64,000 nt of DNA, taken from positions 62,001-126,000 of the forward strand of contig CBDIPP010000005.1 of the NCBI GenBank assembly GCA_965283695.1, written 5' to 3'. This document shows positions 34,422-42,605 of the stretch, piece after piece (position 1 is the stretch's first letter; every line of letters starts with the position of its first letter). Below the pieces are notes generated by a model. It searched no databases. It was given only the letters and a program-made list of their open reading frames with translations, and was not told where the DNA came from. Source of the DNA: Mf105b01 sp965283695 (GTDB taxonomy: Bacteria; Pseudomonadota; Alphaproteobacteria; Parvibaculales; Parvibaculaceae). The position numbers and the translations under genes are program-made.

Positions 34422-34450
34422 AAGTTAAGACGCGCCAACAGGTTCGTCAA
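34422..34450 (-). promoter_or_regulatory. Promoter of the rubrerythrin operon
   Basis: On the minus strand TTGACG (34450-34445) and TAACTT (34427-34422) are 17 bases apart. The start of transcription would fall about 50 bases before the rubrerythrin ATG. Confidence 0.6.
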
Positions 34451-34453
34451 CTC

Positions 34454-34470
34454 TTTATAATTCTTCTAAA
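34454..34470 (-). promoter_or_regulatory. Irr box (iron control element) at the rubrerythrin promoter
   Basis: TTTATAA-ttc-TTCTAAA matches the ICE consensus TTTAGAA-N3-TTCTAAA in 13 of 14 defined bases. It ends three bases upstream of the -35 hexamer, a position suited to activation or repression by Irr, whose gene is adjacent. Confidence 0.65.
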
Positions 34471-34501
34471 GAGAATGAGTTGCAAAAACAACTGCCAAAA
34501 A

Positions 34502-34918
34502 TCAGGAGGTGTTGCGCACCCGAACAACAACATCAACGCGGGCCAGTTCGGTCCCTTCGGGCACATCCGGCAGGCCCGCCACATCGATCATCTGGCCCGA
34601 AATATCCGTCAGGCTGCCCTCATCTTCGTGGAAGATGTGGTGATGATCGGAAATGTTGGTATCGAAATAGGTTCGTGAACTGTCGACGACAACCTCACGC
34701 AGAAGTCCCACTTCGGTGAATTGATGCAGCGTGTTGTAGACGGTGGCCAGCGACACAGAGACACCGAATTCCTGTGCCTGCTCGTGCAGACGTTCAGCGG
34801 TCACGTGACAGTCGCCTTCGTCAAAAAGCAGCCGCCCAAGCGCGAGACGCTGGCGGGTGGGCCGAAGTCCTGCCTCACGGAGGCGGGCCAAAGTCTGACT
34901 ATAAGGACGATCCGTCAT
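34502..34918 (-). CDS. irr: Iron response regulator Irr (Fur family)
   Basis: 138 residues from the ATG at 34918 (MTDRPYSQTLARLREAGLRPTRQ). The winged helix includes SLATVYNTLHQFTEVGLL, and the family metal/heme motif is SDHHHIFHEDEG, the Irr-type triple His. The GCPWHD heme-regulatory motif of Bradyrhizobium Irr is absent, as in many rhizobial Irr proteins. Irr represses or activates iron genes at ICE boxes when iron is low. Divergent from fabA, a conserved Rhizobiales arrangement. Confidence 0.92.
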   Translation of the reverse strand: MTDRPYSQTLARLREAGLRPTRQRLALGRLLFDEGDCHVTAERLHEQAQEFGVSVSLATVYNTLHQFTEVGLLREVVVDSSRTYFDTNISDHHHIFHEDEGSLTDISGQMIDVAGLPDVPEGTELARVDVVVRVRNTS

Positions 34919-34978
34919 GTCCAACCTGTCTGTTCTGCTCGACCGGGGCAGAATTACGCCACCAGATACCGCGTTCCA

Positions 34979-34997
34979 GTTTGTAACGATTACAAAC
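34979..34997. promoter_or_regulatory. Perfect 19-base palindrome upstream of irr
   Basis: GTTTGTAA-cga-TTACAAAC lies 61 bases before the irr start. Eight-base perfect arms with a three-base spacer suggest a dimeric regulator. It does not match ICE or the usual alphaproteobacterial Zur/Mur boxes that I can recall. Confidence 0.5.
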
Positions 34998-35035
34998 AAT
35001 ACTCTACCATGTGGGAATTACGGACGTCTTGTCAA

Positions 35036-35048
35036 GTGGGTGACCCAC
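35036..35048. promoter_or_regulatory. Palindrome in the fabA leader
   Basis: GTGGGT-g-ACCCAC, six-base perfect arms, about 170 bases before the fabA start. Possibly an operator for the irr/fabA divergon; no promoter hexamers could be paired confidently. Confidence 0.35.
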
Positions 35049-35216
35049 AGACCGCCTGACCGCCCGAGTCCGGGAAAATGGCATTCTTGCCATAAAAATC
35101 AAGGGTTTGCGGGGCTTGCCGCGTATGTTACCAAGCGCTCAACAGATGCTGACCCGGTAGGAGCCGGAAAACACTTAATATGTCAGCAAACAAACGGGCG
35201 GGGTGATTGAACGGAC

Positions 35217-35729
35217 ATGGCTGAGCAAAAGTCGAGCTATTCATATGAAGACCTGTTGGCATGTGCGCATGGGGACCTGTTTGGCCCCGGCAATGCACAG
35301 CTGCCACTCCCGCCCATGTTGATGATGGACCGCATTACCCAAATTGCAGATACAGGCGGCGCCAACGACAAAGGCCTCATCCGGGCTGAGTACGACATCA
35401 CCGAGGATCGCTGGTTCTTCCCGTGTCACTTCGAAGGCGACCCGATTATGCCGGGCTGCCTTGGCCTTGATGGCATGTGGCAGCTGGTTGGCTTTTATCT
35501 TGGCTGGATGGGCGCCCAGGGTAAGGGACGCGCCATTGGCGTTGGATCGGTCCGTTTTTCCGGCATGGTGACGCCTGAGGTCAAAAAGATCGAATATGAG
35601 ATCGATCTGAAGCGGGTCATCAATCGCAGGATTGTCATGTTGACCGCAGATGGCGTTTTGAAGGCCGATGGTGAGCCTATCTACAAAGCAGAAGATCTGC
35701 GCGTCGTTGTCGAAGGCCCTTCTGAATAA
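35217..35729 (+). CDS. fabA: 3-hydroxydecanoyl-ACP dehydratase/isomerase
   Basis: 170 residues. A hotdog-fold enzyme that dehydrates 3-hydroxydecanoyl-ACP and isomerises the product to cis-3-decenoyl-ACP, the branch point to unsaturated fatty acids. The active-site His is in FPCHFEGDPIMPGCLGLDG, the FabA hallmark that includes the catalytic Asp. Followed by fabB and fabI in the same direction, the standard anaerobic unsaturated fatty acid set in Rhizobiales. Confidence 0.97.
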   Translation: MAEQKSSYSYEDLLACAHGDLFGPGNAQLPLPPMLMMDRITQIADTGGANDKGLIRAEYDITEDRWFFPCHFEGDPIMPGCLGLDGMWQLVGFYLGWMGAQGKGRAIGVGSVRFSGMVTPEVKKIEYEIDLKRVINRRIVMLTADGVLKADGEPIYKAEDLRVVVEGPSE

Positions 35730-35863
35730 AAACCGGGCCGACTAATAATTTGGCTCAGCAGACATTTTGCGCATTGCGATTTCTCAGAAAAGCCACTTTC
35801 GGGTTACAAAAGAGGTAACCGAAATTGATTGCGGGTTTTCCCGCCCAGCCATGGAGTAGAGCC

Positions 35864-37081
35864 ATGAGGCGTGTTGTCGTTACCGGAATGGGCATTGTTT
35901 CCAGCCTTGGTAATAATGTGCAGGAAGTTGTTTCCAGCCTTCGCGAAGCCAAGTCAGGCATTGTGGCGGCTGAGAAGTACACAGAGCTCGGCTTTCGCAG
36001 TCAGGTTCACGGATCTCTGAAACTTGATCTGGAAGAAGTGCTCGACCGCAAGACACGCCGGTTTATGGGTGATGGTGCGGCCTACACTTATATCGCGATG
36101 GATCAGGCAATCCGGGACGCGGGCCTTGAAGCAAACGAGGTCAGCAATGATCGGACAGGCGCCATTCTGGGATCAGGTGGCCCCTCGACAAAAGCCATCG
36201 TCGCTGCAGCGGACATTACCCGCGAAAAGGGCCCCAAGCGGATTGGGCCAACGAGCGTACCAAAGGCCATGTCGAGCACGGTTTCTGCGAACCTTTCGAC
36301 GCTCTTCAAGATTAAGGGACCGAGCTATTCGATCAGCTCTGCGTGCACGACATCGACCCACTGTATTGGGAACGCTGTTGAGCAGATCCAATGGGGCAAG
36401 CAAGACATGATGTTTGCCGGTGGCGGTGAGGAACTGGATTGGACACTTTCATCGCTCTTCGATGCCATGGGTGCCATGTCGTCCAAGTATAACGACACGC
36501 CCGCTGTTGCGAGCCGTGCCTATGACGTGAACCGCGATGGATTTGTCATCACAGGTGGTGGCGGCACCTTGGTGCTTGAAGAACTGGAACATGCGAAAGC
36601 CCGCGGCGCGAAAATCTACGCCGAAGTGGTAGGCTATGGCGCCACTTCAGATGGCGCCGATATGGTGGCACCGTCGGGCGAAGGCGCCGTTCGTGCCATG
36701 AAGCTCGCGCTCGAAGGCGTTGGAGAAAAGATTGACTATATTAACCCGCACGCAACATCGACGCCTGTAGGTGACATTCCGGAGATCACGGCGATCACTG
36801 AAGTGTTTGGCGACGACATGCCACCCATCAGCGCCACCAAGTCGCTCAGCGGCCACGCGCAGGGTGCGGCGGGCGTGCATGAAGCGATCTATTCTCTCCT
36901 GATGATGGAAAGCGGCTTTATTGCGGAGTCTGCCAACATTAAGGAAATCGACCCGGAAGTGGCTCATGCAAACATTGTCCGGGAACGGATCGACAATGCG
37001 GAGCTCAACACCGTGCTGTCTAACAGTTTTGGATTTGGCGGAACCAACGGATCCCTGGTTTTCCAACGGTATAACGGCTAA
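35864..37081 (+). CDS. fabB: 3-oxoacyl-ACP synthase I
   Basis: 405 residues from the ATG at 35864 (MRRVVVTGMGIVSS), preceded by GGAG at eight bases. The catalytic Cys is in SSACTTSTHC and the two His are in NPHATSTPVGD and SLSGHAQGAAG. FabB elongates cis-3-decenoyl-ACP and so pairs with FabA. The gap to fabA is 134 bases. Confidence 0.96.
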   Translation: MRRVVVTGMGIVSSLGNNVQEVVSSLREAKSGIVAAEKYTELGFRSQVHGSLKLDLEEVLDRKTRRFMGDGAAYTYIAMDQAIRDAGLEANEVSNDRTGAILGSGGPSTKAIVAAADITREKGPKRIGPTSVPKAMSSTVSANLSTLFKIKGPSYSISSACTTSTHCIGNAVEQIQWGKQDMMFAGGGEELDWTLSSLFDAMGAMSSKYNDTPAVASRAYDVNRDGFVITGGGGTLVLEELEHAKARGAKIYAEVVGYGATSDGADMVAPSGEGAVRAMKLALEGVGEKIDYINPHATSTPVGDIPEITAITEVFGDDMPPISATKSLSGHAQGAAGVHEAIYSLLMMESGFIAESANIKEIDPEVAHANIVRERIDNAELNTVLSNSFGFGGTNGSLVFQRYNG

Positions 37082-37237
37082 CGCACGTCGGTCGGTGGGG
37101 AAACCCTCTGAGGCCCAACCCGTTAATGAGGCACAGAGCTTGCTCCCCCTAGTAGTTGAGTGACGAGAACGTCTCATTACGGCACACCTATTCTTTTTTA
37201 GGGGCCGCAACAGAATATTTGAGGAGTGGCATCAGAG

Positions 37238-38092
37238 ATGACACGCGGAAGTGCATTTCAGTCGGGCGACCTGCTTGCGGGCCGAAAAGGCCTCATTATG
37301 GGCGTCGCAAACGACCATTCCATTGCCTGGGGCATCGCTAAAGCTGCGGCTGCCCACGGCGCCGAACTGGCTTTTACCTATCAGGGTGAAGCCTTTGGAC
37401 GCCGGGTGAAACCGCTGGCGGAATCTCTTGGGTCAGACCTGCTGCTGCCCTGCGATGTCATGGACGAAGCCAGCCTTGATACGCTGTTTGATGCGCTCAA
37501 AGAGAAATGGGGCAAGATTGATTTCATCGTCCACGCTGTCGCTTACTCCGATAAGAGCGAGCTTAAAGGCCAGTATGTGGATACGACGCGGGATAATTTC
37601 CGTCAGACCATGGAAATCTCCTGCTATTCCTTCACAGACATTGCCCGCCGCGCCTCTGAAATGATGCCGGACGGTGGATCGATGATCACACTCACTTATG
37701 CGGGCGCAGAGCGCGTTATGCCCAATTACAATGTAATGGGGGTCGCGAAGGCTGCCCTTGAAGCAAGTGTACGCTATCTCTCCGTTGATCTCGGACGCAA
37801 AGGCATTCGTGTCAACGCACTGTCAGCCGGTCCCATGCGAACGCTTGCAGGATCAGCCATCGGCTCTGCGCGCTATGTGTTTAAGTGGAACAAATCTCAC
37901 TCACCTCTCAAAGAAACCGTTGAGCTGGATGACGTGGGTGGTTCAGCCCTCTATCTGCTCTCAGATCTGTCCAAACGTGTCACCGGCGAAGTCCATCATG
38001 TGGATTCAGGCTTTAACATTGTCGGCATGCCGCAATGGGAAGACATGCAAGAAGATGCAGCCCCCGCGCCTACAAAAAAGGCCGCTGAGTAG
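37238..38092 (+). CDS. fabI: Enoyl-ACP reductase (NADH-type)
   Basis: 284 residues from the ATG at 37238 (MTRGSAFQSGDL), with GAGGAG upstream; a GTG four codons earlier overlaps that ribosome site and is unlikely. The variant Rossmann motif GLIMGVANDHSIAWGIAKA is diagnostic of FabI. The catalytic Tyr and Lys are in YNVMGVAKAAL. It performs the last step of each elongation cycle and is the triclosan target family. Ends with a short Ala/Lys tail. Confidence 0.96.
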   Translation: MTRGSAFQSGDLLAGRKGLIMGVANDHSIAWGIAKAAAAHGAELAFTYQGEAFGRRVKPLAESLGSDLLLPCDVMDEASLDTLFDALKEKWGKIDFIVHAVAYSDKSELKGQYVDTTRDNFRQTMEISCYSFTDIARRASEMMPDGGSMITLTYAGAERVMPNYNVMGVAKAALEASVRYLSVDLGRKGIRVNALSAGPMRTLAGSAIGSARYVFKWNKSHSPLKETVELDDVGGSALYLLSDLSKRVTGEVHHVDSGFNIVGMPQWEDMQEDAAPAPTKKAAE

Positions 38093-38095
38093 CGC

Positions 38096-38833
38096 TCACG
38101 CGTTAATCAGCCCTTCCAGAACATCTGCTGTTTCCTCAGGCATTGACAGAAACGGGGAATGCGCGGCTTCAAGCGATTTCACCTGATCGAAATTTGAGAA
38201 GCGCTGCATCCTGCGTTGCAGTGCAATCGGCAATGCCTGGTCGTTCGTGCATTCGACAAAGGCTTTCGGCACGGACCCAAAACGCTCCGGTGTGATCGCC
38301 ACGCTTGAGAGAAGCGGGCGTACAGGCTGTCGAATGAGTCCTGCCGTCGCATCACGTTGTGTTTCCGGCGGGCAGTCTGTGTAAAGGAAATCTGGTGCGG
38401 TTTCAGGACGTACAGAGTTCGTCCCACCCAGAAAATCGAAATCGCTGTGGAGGATCCTTTTTCGCAAGGAAGGGTCAGCGATGATCATCGGCAGCAACCG
38501 GCTCTTCTTATCGGGCACAAAGGCTGTCAGAAAGATGAGTTTTTGAAAGAGGTCAGGGCACTGCTCAGCAGCCATGGCGAGAACAAAGCCCGCCATTGAA
38601 TGACCGACACAAATCGGTTTTTGATCTGCCTCGGCCGCAACATCAATAAGCGCAGCTACATATCTTGCCATTGTGACAGCCCAAGGGCTGAGCTTGTCTT
38701 TCTCATGGCCGCGCTCGTGTCCCGGCAGCGTCGGTGTCAGAACCTCATGACCTCGAGAGCGCAGAAGCGACGCGAGACCGTCCCAACATCCCGCATCATG
38801 CCAGGCGCCGTGAACCAGTATATATGTCGCCAT
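38096..38833 (-). CDS. Alpha/beta-fold hydrolase
   Basis: 245 residues. The oxyanion-hole motif is LVHGAWHDAGCW, the nucleophile elbow is GHSMAG, the acid is probably Asp in ECTNDQALP, and the His is in LEAAHSPFLSMPEE. The pattern resembles plant-type salicylate/methyl esterases and hydroxynitrile lyases (MES/HNL group). The substrate is unknown. It converges with fabI with a three-base gap, so the two share a trailer. Confidence 0.88.
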   Translation of the reverse strand: MATYILVHGAWHDAGCWDGLASLLRSRGHEVLTPTLPGHERGHEKDKLSPWAVTMARYVAALIDVAAEADQKPICVGHSMAGFVLAMAAEQCPDLFQKLIFLTAFVPDKKSRLLPMIIADPSLRKRILHSDFDFLGGTNSVRPETAPDFLYTDCPPETQRDATAGLIRQPVRPLLSSVAITPERFGSVPKAFVECTNDQALPIALQRRMQRFSNFDQVKSLEAAHSPFLSMPEETADVLEGLINA

Positions 38834-38845
38834 GCCAAACGATCT

Positions 38846-39544
38846 CTATTCCGGCCGCTTCAACTCCAGCACGTCATAGGTGCTTTCCAGGACTGACCAG
38901 GGGAACACCACACGCAGCCTGCCATCTTCAAGCTGGCTTAAAATGCCGGCCTTGTCCTGGCGCTGAGGGTCGGCGATACCACCTTCCGGACCGCTGTAAG
39001 TCCGTTGCGGTTCATCATTGTAAGTAGGGGCAGCCAGCAGCACCCGTCGGTCAGGTCCATCCTGATAAAGACGGCCGGACAGCCGTTGAGAGCCCGAGCG
39101 TTTTTCGAAGAATAGGAACCCGTCCCGGACACTTACCTTGCAGTCAAACCAGCTGTAGACGACAAGGCCGGAGAACTTGCCACCCACTTTGATGGTTCGG
39201 CACGCCCACCAGCCGAGCAGGTCGGCGTCATTGACGGGCTTTGTCTCCGCATCCATCACCTTGTGAAAGGCGGCCCGCTCCCGAATGGTCGCCGATGCGC
39301 CGTAGGATTCTTCGGTGCCCAGTGCCACAGCCTCATCAAGGCGGGTCAATCTGTCCCGGTCAAAATCGGTGACGACGTTGGTCCACACATACTCGGGTGG
39401 TATGCCCTGAACATTGTCCGCTGCACCTGCAGCTGGCGCAGTGTTTTCCGATGGTTGCGCAGCCGCTCCCTGAGGTGTTTCGGCCAGTGCGCCGGTCGAC
39501 AGCGTCATTGTGATGGCCAGTGCGGCCAAAAAACCGGATCTCAT
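38846..39544 (-). CDS. Exported DUF4893 family protein
   Basis: 232 residues from the ATG at 39544, preceded by AAGGA at seven bases; an upstream in-frame extension (MPATQKPEKG...) is less likely. A signal peptide (MRSGFLAALAITMTLSTGALA) predicts export. The DUF4893 signature appears as WWACRTIKVGG, YSWFDCKV, GSQRLSGRLYQDG and VVFPWSVLESTYDVLEL. Two conserved Cys may form a disulfide. Function unknown. Confidence 0.85.
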   Translation of the reverse strand: MRSGFLAALAITMTLSTGALAETPQGAAAQPSENTAPAAGAADNVQGIPPEYVWTNVVTDFDRDRLTRLDEAVALGTEESYGASATIRERAAFHKVMDAETKPVNDADLLGWWACRTIKVGGKFSGLVVYSWFDCKVSVRDGFLFFEKRSGSQRLSGRLYQDGPDRRVLLAAPTYNDEPQRTYSGPEGGIADPQRQDKAGILSQLEDGRLRVVFPWSVLESTYDVLELKRPE

Positions 39545-39647
39545 CCCCACATCCTTTTCAAACCCCAAGCCTTTCTCAGGCTTTTGTGTCGCTGGCATTG
39601 TTCTCCATGAACCGTTTCCAAACTATCTAGAAACGCCTCGTTCCAAC

Positions 39648-39676
39648 AAAAAAGGGCCCCCGTAAGGGAGCCCTTT
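39648..39676 (-). terminator. Rho-independent terminator of pnp
   Basis: On the minus strand AAGGGCTCCC pairs with GGGGGCCCTT around TTAC, followed by TTTTG. It lies 33 bases after the pnp stop. Confidence 0.85.
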
Positions 39677-39708
39677 ATCTTGTCGCGTTGGCGGCATGCC
39701 GCCAAGAC

Positions 39709-41913
39709 TTATTCGGATTTTTCTTCCGCAGGCTTACGACGGCGTGGACGGCGCGGCTTGTCGCCATCGGACTTTTCGCCACCCTCAGCTTTGTCGCCCT
39801 CTTCGCGAGGAATTTCCTCACCCGTTTCCTGATTAACGACCTTCATGGAAAGGCGAACCTTGCCGCGATCATCAAAGCCCAGGAGCTTCACGAACACTTC
39901 GTCGCCTTCCTTCACCACATCGGTCACTTGCGCCACTTTGCGTGGCTCAAGCTGCGAAATGTGAACCAGACCGTCTTTTGGTCCGAAGAAGTTCACGAAC
40001 GCCCCAAAGTCCACCGTCTTAACGACCGTGCCTTTGTAGATGACGCCGACTTCTGGCTCAGCTGTAATGCCGGTGATCCAGTCGATCGCTGCCTTGATGC
40101 TTGCGCCATCAGAGGAAGACACTTTCACAATGCCTTCGTCATTGATGTCGACTTTGGCACCGGTTTCTTCAACGATCTGACGGATGACTTTACCGCCTGC
40201 GCCGATCACATCCCGGATTTTGTCCGTTGGAACCGTCATGGTTTCGATGCGCGGTGCATATTCGCCAAGTTCCTCGCGGCCTTCGGAAATCGCATTCGCC
40301 ATCTCACCAAGGATATGCAAGCGACCGGCCTTCGCCTGATCAAGCGCCTGCTGCATGATGTCTTTCGTGATACCGGTGATCTTGATGTCCATCTGAAGGG
40401 ACGTGATGCCTTCTTCAGATCCGGCAACTTTGAAGTCCATATCGCCAAGATGATCTTCGTCGCCAAGAATGTCAGACAGAACCGCAATACCCTCATCTTC
40501 TTTGATGAGACCCATGGCAATACCTGCTACAGGGCGAACAAGCGGAACGCCTGCATCCATCATCGCGAGCGATGAACCACAGACAGTCGCCATGGAAGAC
40601 GATCCGTTTGATTCCGTGATCTCTGAAACGAGACGAATTGTGTAAGGGAAGTCTTCCCGTGTAGGCAGAACTGCACGCAATGCCCGCCAAGCAAGTTTCC
40701 CGTGGCCAACTTCACGACGGCCGGTGAAACCCACACGACCGGTTTCCCCAACTGAGTAAGGTGGGAAGTTGTAGTGCAGCAGGAAGTTTTCTTTGTAGGT
40801 GCCTTCCAGCGCGTCGATGAACTGTTCGTCATCGCCCGTACCAAGCGTTGCAACTACAAGACCCTGCGTTTCACCGCGTGTGAAGAGAGCAGATCCGTGT
40901 GTCCGCGGCAGGATGCCAACTTCTGAAACGATCGGGCGCACTGTGTCGAGGTCGCGACCATCGATACGCTTGGACGTCTTCAGAATGGACCCACGCACGA
41001 TCTTCTTCTCAACGCTCTTGAATGATCCGCCGACTTTGTTTGACGGATAGGCATTCTCGTCATCGTCATTGACAAGTGCTGCCATTGCCTTATCGCGAGC
41101 TTCAGACACTTTGGCCTGACGCTCCATCTTATCAGCAATGGAATATGCTGCTTCGAGGTCTGACTCTACGAGAGCTGTAACCTTGCCATCAAGCTCGCTT
41201 GTGTCTTCTTCGGAAATCGCGCGCGGCTCTTTTGCGGCTTTTTCTGCAAGACGGATGATCGCGTCGATGACAGGCTGGAAGCCTTCGTGACCGAACATCA
41301 CAGCACCGAGCATGACATCTTCTGGCAGCTCTTTGGCTTCTGATTCAACCATCAGAACCGCGTCTTCTGTACCGGCAACCACCAGATCAAGAGTGCTGTC
41401 ATCCAGATCATCGATCAATGGGTTGAGGACATATTCACCATTTACATAACCAACACGTGCCGCACCAATTGGGCCCATGAAAGGAATGCCGGAAATGGTC
41501 AGCGCTGCAGAGGTTGCCACCAGGGCAACAATGTCAGGATCATTTTCCATGTCATGTGAAATCACATTCGCAATGATCTGTGTTTCGTTTTTGAAGCTCT
41601 TATGGAAGAGCGGACGGATCGGCCGGTCAATCAGACGACAAACAAGCGTTTCTTTTTCGCTTGGGCGACCTTCGCGCTTAAAGAAGCCACCAGGGATCTT
41701 ACCGGCAGCATATGTCTTTTCCTGGTAGTTCACGGTGAGCGGGAAAAAATCCAGTCCCGGCTTTGGCTGACGTTCAGCCACCGCTGTTGCGAGCACTGTT
41801 GTCTCGCCATATGTCACCATCACGGCGCCATCCGCCTGACGGGCTACCTTACCCGTTTCGATGATGAGGGGCCGTCCGCCCCATTCAATTTCCTCTCGGA
41901 CAATATCAAACAT
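39709..41913 (-). CDS. pnp: Polyribonucleotide nucleotidyltransferase (PNPase)
   Basis: 734 residues. Phosphorolytic 3'-5' exoribonuclease of the degradosome. Two RNase PH domains (about 10-145 and 325-460, the second with FTRGETQGLVVATLG) are separated by an all-alpha domain; KH follows (TDKIRDVIGAGGKVIRQI) and then S1 (YKGTVVKTVDFGAFVNFF). The C-terminal tail is charged and Arg/Lys-rich (PRRPRRRKPAEEKSE). Follows rpsO, as in most proteobacteria, here with a 380-base gap. Confidence 0.98.
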   Translation of the reverse strand: MFDIVREEIEWGGRPLIIETGKVARQADGAVMVTYGETTVLATAVAERQPKPGLDFFPLTVNYQEKTYAAGKIPGGFFKREGRPSEKETLVCRLIDRPIRPLFHKSFKNETQIIANVISHDMENDPDIVALVATSAALTISGIPFMGPIGAARVGYVNGEYVLNPLIDDLDDSTLDLVVAGTEDAVLMVESEAKELPEDVMLGAVMFGHEGFQPVIDAIIRLAEKAAKEPRAISEEDTSELDGKVTALVESDLEAAYSIADKMERQAKVSEARDKAMAALVNDDDENAYPSNKVGGSFKSVEKKIVRGSILKTSKRIDGRDLDTVRPIVSEVGILPRTHGSALFTRGETQGLVVATLGTGDDEQFIDALEGTYKENFLLHYNFPPYSVGETGRVGFTGRREVGHGKLAWRALRAVLPTREDFPYTIRLVSEITESNGSSSMATVCGSSLAMMDAGVPLVRPVAGIAMGLIKEDEGIAVLSDILGDEDHLGDMDFKVAGSEEGITSLQMDIKITGITKDIMQQALDQAKAGRLHILGEMANAISEGREELGEYAPRIETMTVPTDKIRDVIGAGGKVIRQIVEETGAKVDINDEGIVKVSSSDGASIKAAIDWITGITAEPEVGVIYKGTVVKTVDFGAFVNFFGPKDGLVHISQLEPRKVAQVTDVVKEGDEVFVKLLGFDDRGKVRLSMKVVNQETGEEIPREEGDKAEGGEKSDGDKPRRPRRRKPAEEKSE

Positions 41914-42145
41914 TTCAGTTTCCTAATTTGCGCCTTCAGTTCTCGTATCATCACATCCAGATCGGTTTGTTTAGCCGGATGTGTGGCGCGTCGGTTATGC
42001 CGCTTTCATTTCAGCGGCCGGATTGTGAACGGGGTCGGTCCGAAACATCATTTGCCCAAACTCAAGAGACAGAAGCGTCAAGGGCAATTTCGGATGGACC
42101 CGCGTCAAACGGACAGAGTCTCTCTTTTACTCGTAGTCTTTACTT

Positions 42146-42210
42146 TGTCGCATTTCCGGACGGAAAACCGCCAAGTCTGTATTTGGCCACTTTTCCTGGA
42201 AATGCTCTGG
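42146..42210 (-). repeat. Dispersed double-stem repeat, copy E (extended)
   Basis: Outer arms GCATTTCC (42150-42157) / GGAAATGC (42198-42205); inner arms GGAAAA / TTTTCC. About 14 bases are added in the loop compared with copies A-D. It lies about 85 bases beyond the rpsO stop. Confidence 0.7.
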
Positions 42211-42228
42211 TTACACATTGGAGAAACA

Positions 42229-42264
42229 CGAAAAGCGCTCGGTCCAATTTGGAGCGAACGCTGT
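42229..42264 (-). terminator. Terminator of rpsO
   Basis: On the minus strand AGCGTTCGCTCC pairs imperfectly with GGACCGAGCGCT around AAATT, followed by TTTTCG. It starts about 30 bases after the rpsO stop. Confidence 0.6.
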
Positions 42265-42294
42265 TTCATGGTTCGAGAAGCCAAGGCCGCTCTC

Positions 42295-42564
42295 TTATCT
42301 CCGGATACCGAGGCGTTTGATCAACGCTTCGTAACGCGCCTGTTCTTTGCCCTTTACATAGTCGAGCAAACGGCGGCGCTGGCTTACCATTTTCAACAGA
42401 CCGCGGCGGGAGTGATTGTCCTTGCCGTGGGTTTTGAAATGGTCGGTCAGATTGGTGATCCGTTCTGTCAGGATAGCAACCTGTACTTCCGGCGAGCCGG
42501 TATCACCCTCACCTTGGGCGAATTCTTTAATCAGTTCTTGCTTGCGATCAGCTGAGATCGACAT
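42295..42564 (-). CDS. rpsO: 30S ribosomal protein S15
   Basis: 89 residues from the ATG at 42564, preceded by AGGAG at six bases; an ATG two codons earlier is less well placed. The family blocks TGSPEVQVAILTERI and HSRRGLLKMVSQRRRLLDYVK are present. S15 binds the 16S rRNA central domain early in assembly. A terminator-like hairpin separates it from truB. Confidence 0.97.
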   Translation of the reverse strand: MSISADRKQELIKEFAQGEGDTGSPEVQVAILTERITNLTDHFKTHGKDNHSRRGLLKMVSQRRRLLDYVKGKEQARYEALIKRLGIRR

Positions 42565-42575
42565 CGGCAACTCCT

Positions 42576-42600
42576 AAAAATTGGCCGGGAAATTCCCGGG
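42576..42600 (-). terminator. Terminator between truB and rpsO
   Basis: Arms CCGGGA (42585-42590) and TCCCGG (42594-42599) around three bases; on the minus strand followed by CCAATTTTTAGG. It ends just before the rpsO ribosome site, so it could act as an attenuator of rpsO. Confidence 0.5.
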
Positions 42601-42605
42601 ACATT

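Larger units (their letters stand above)
41914..42294. other. rpsO-pnp intergenic region
   Basis: No gene was seen. From rpsO toward pnp it holds a terminator-like hairpin (42229-42264), repeat copy E (42146-42210), and a small stem-loop GCCGCT/AGCGGC near 42001-42019 in the pnp leader, where enterobacteria have an RNase III site. The terminator suggests that pnp has its own promoter, not identified. Confidence 0.5.

Noticed and set aside
39688..40575. A 295-codon plus-strand frame opposite pnp
   Set aside because: Antisense to conserved S1/KH coding sequence, with no recognised domain.
41602..42555. A 317-codon plus-strand frame across the pnp start and the rpsO gene
   Set aside because: It is antisense to pnp and rpsO, with no motif and no ribosome site; the intergenic part is explained by repeat E and a terminator.
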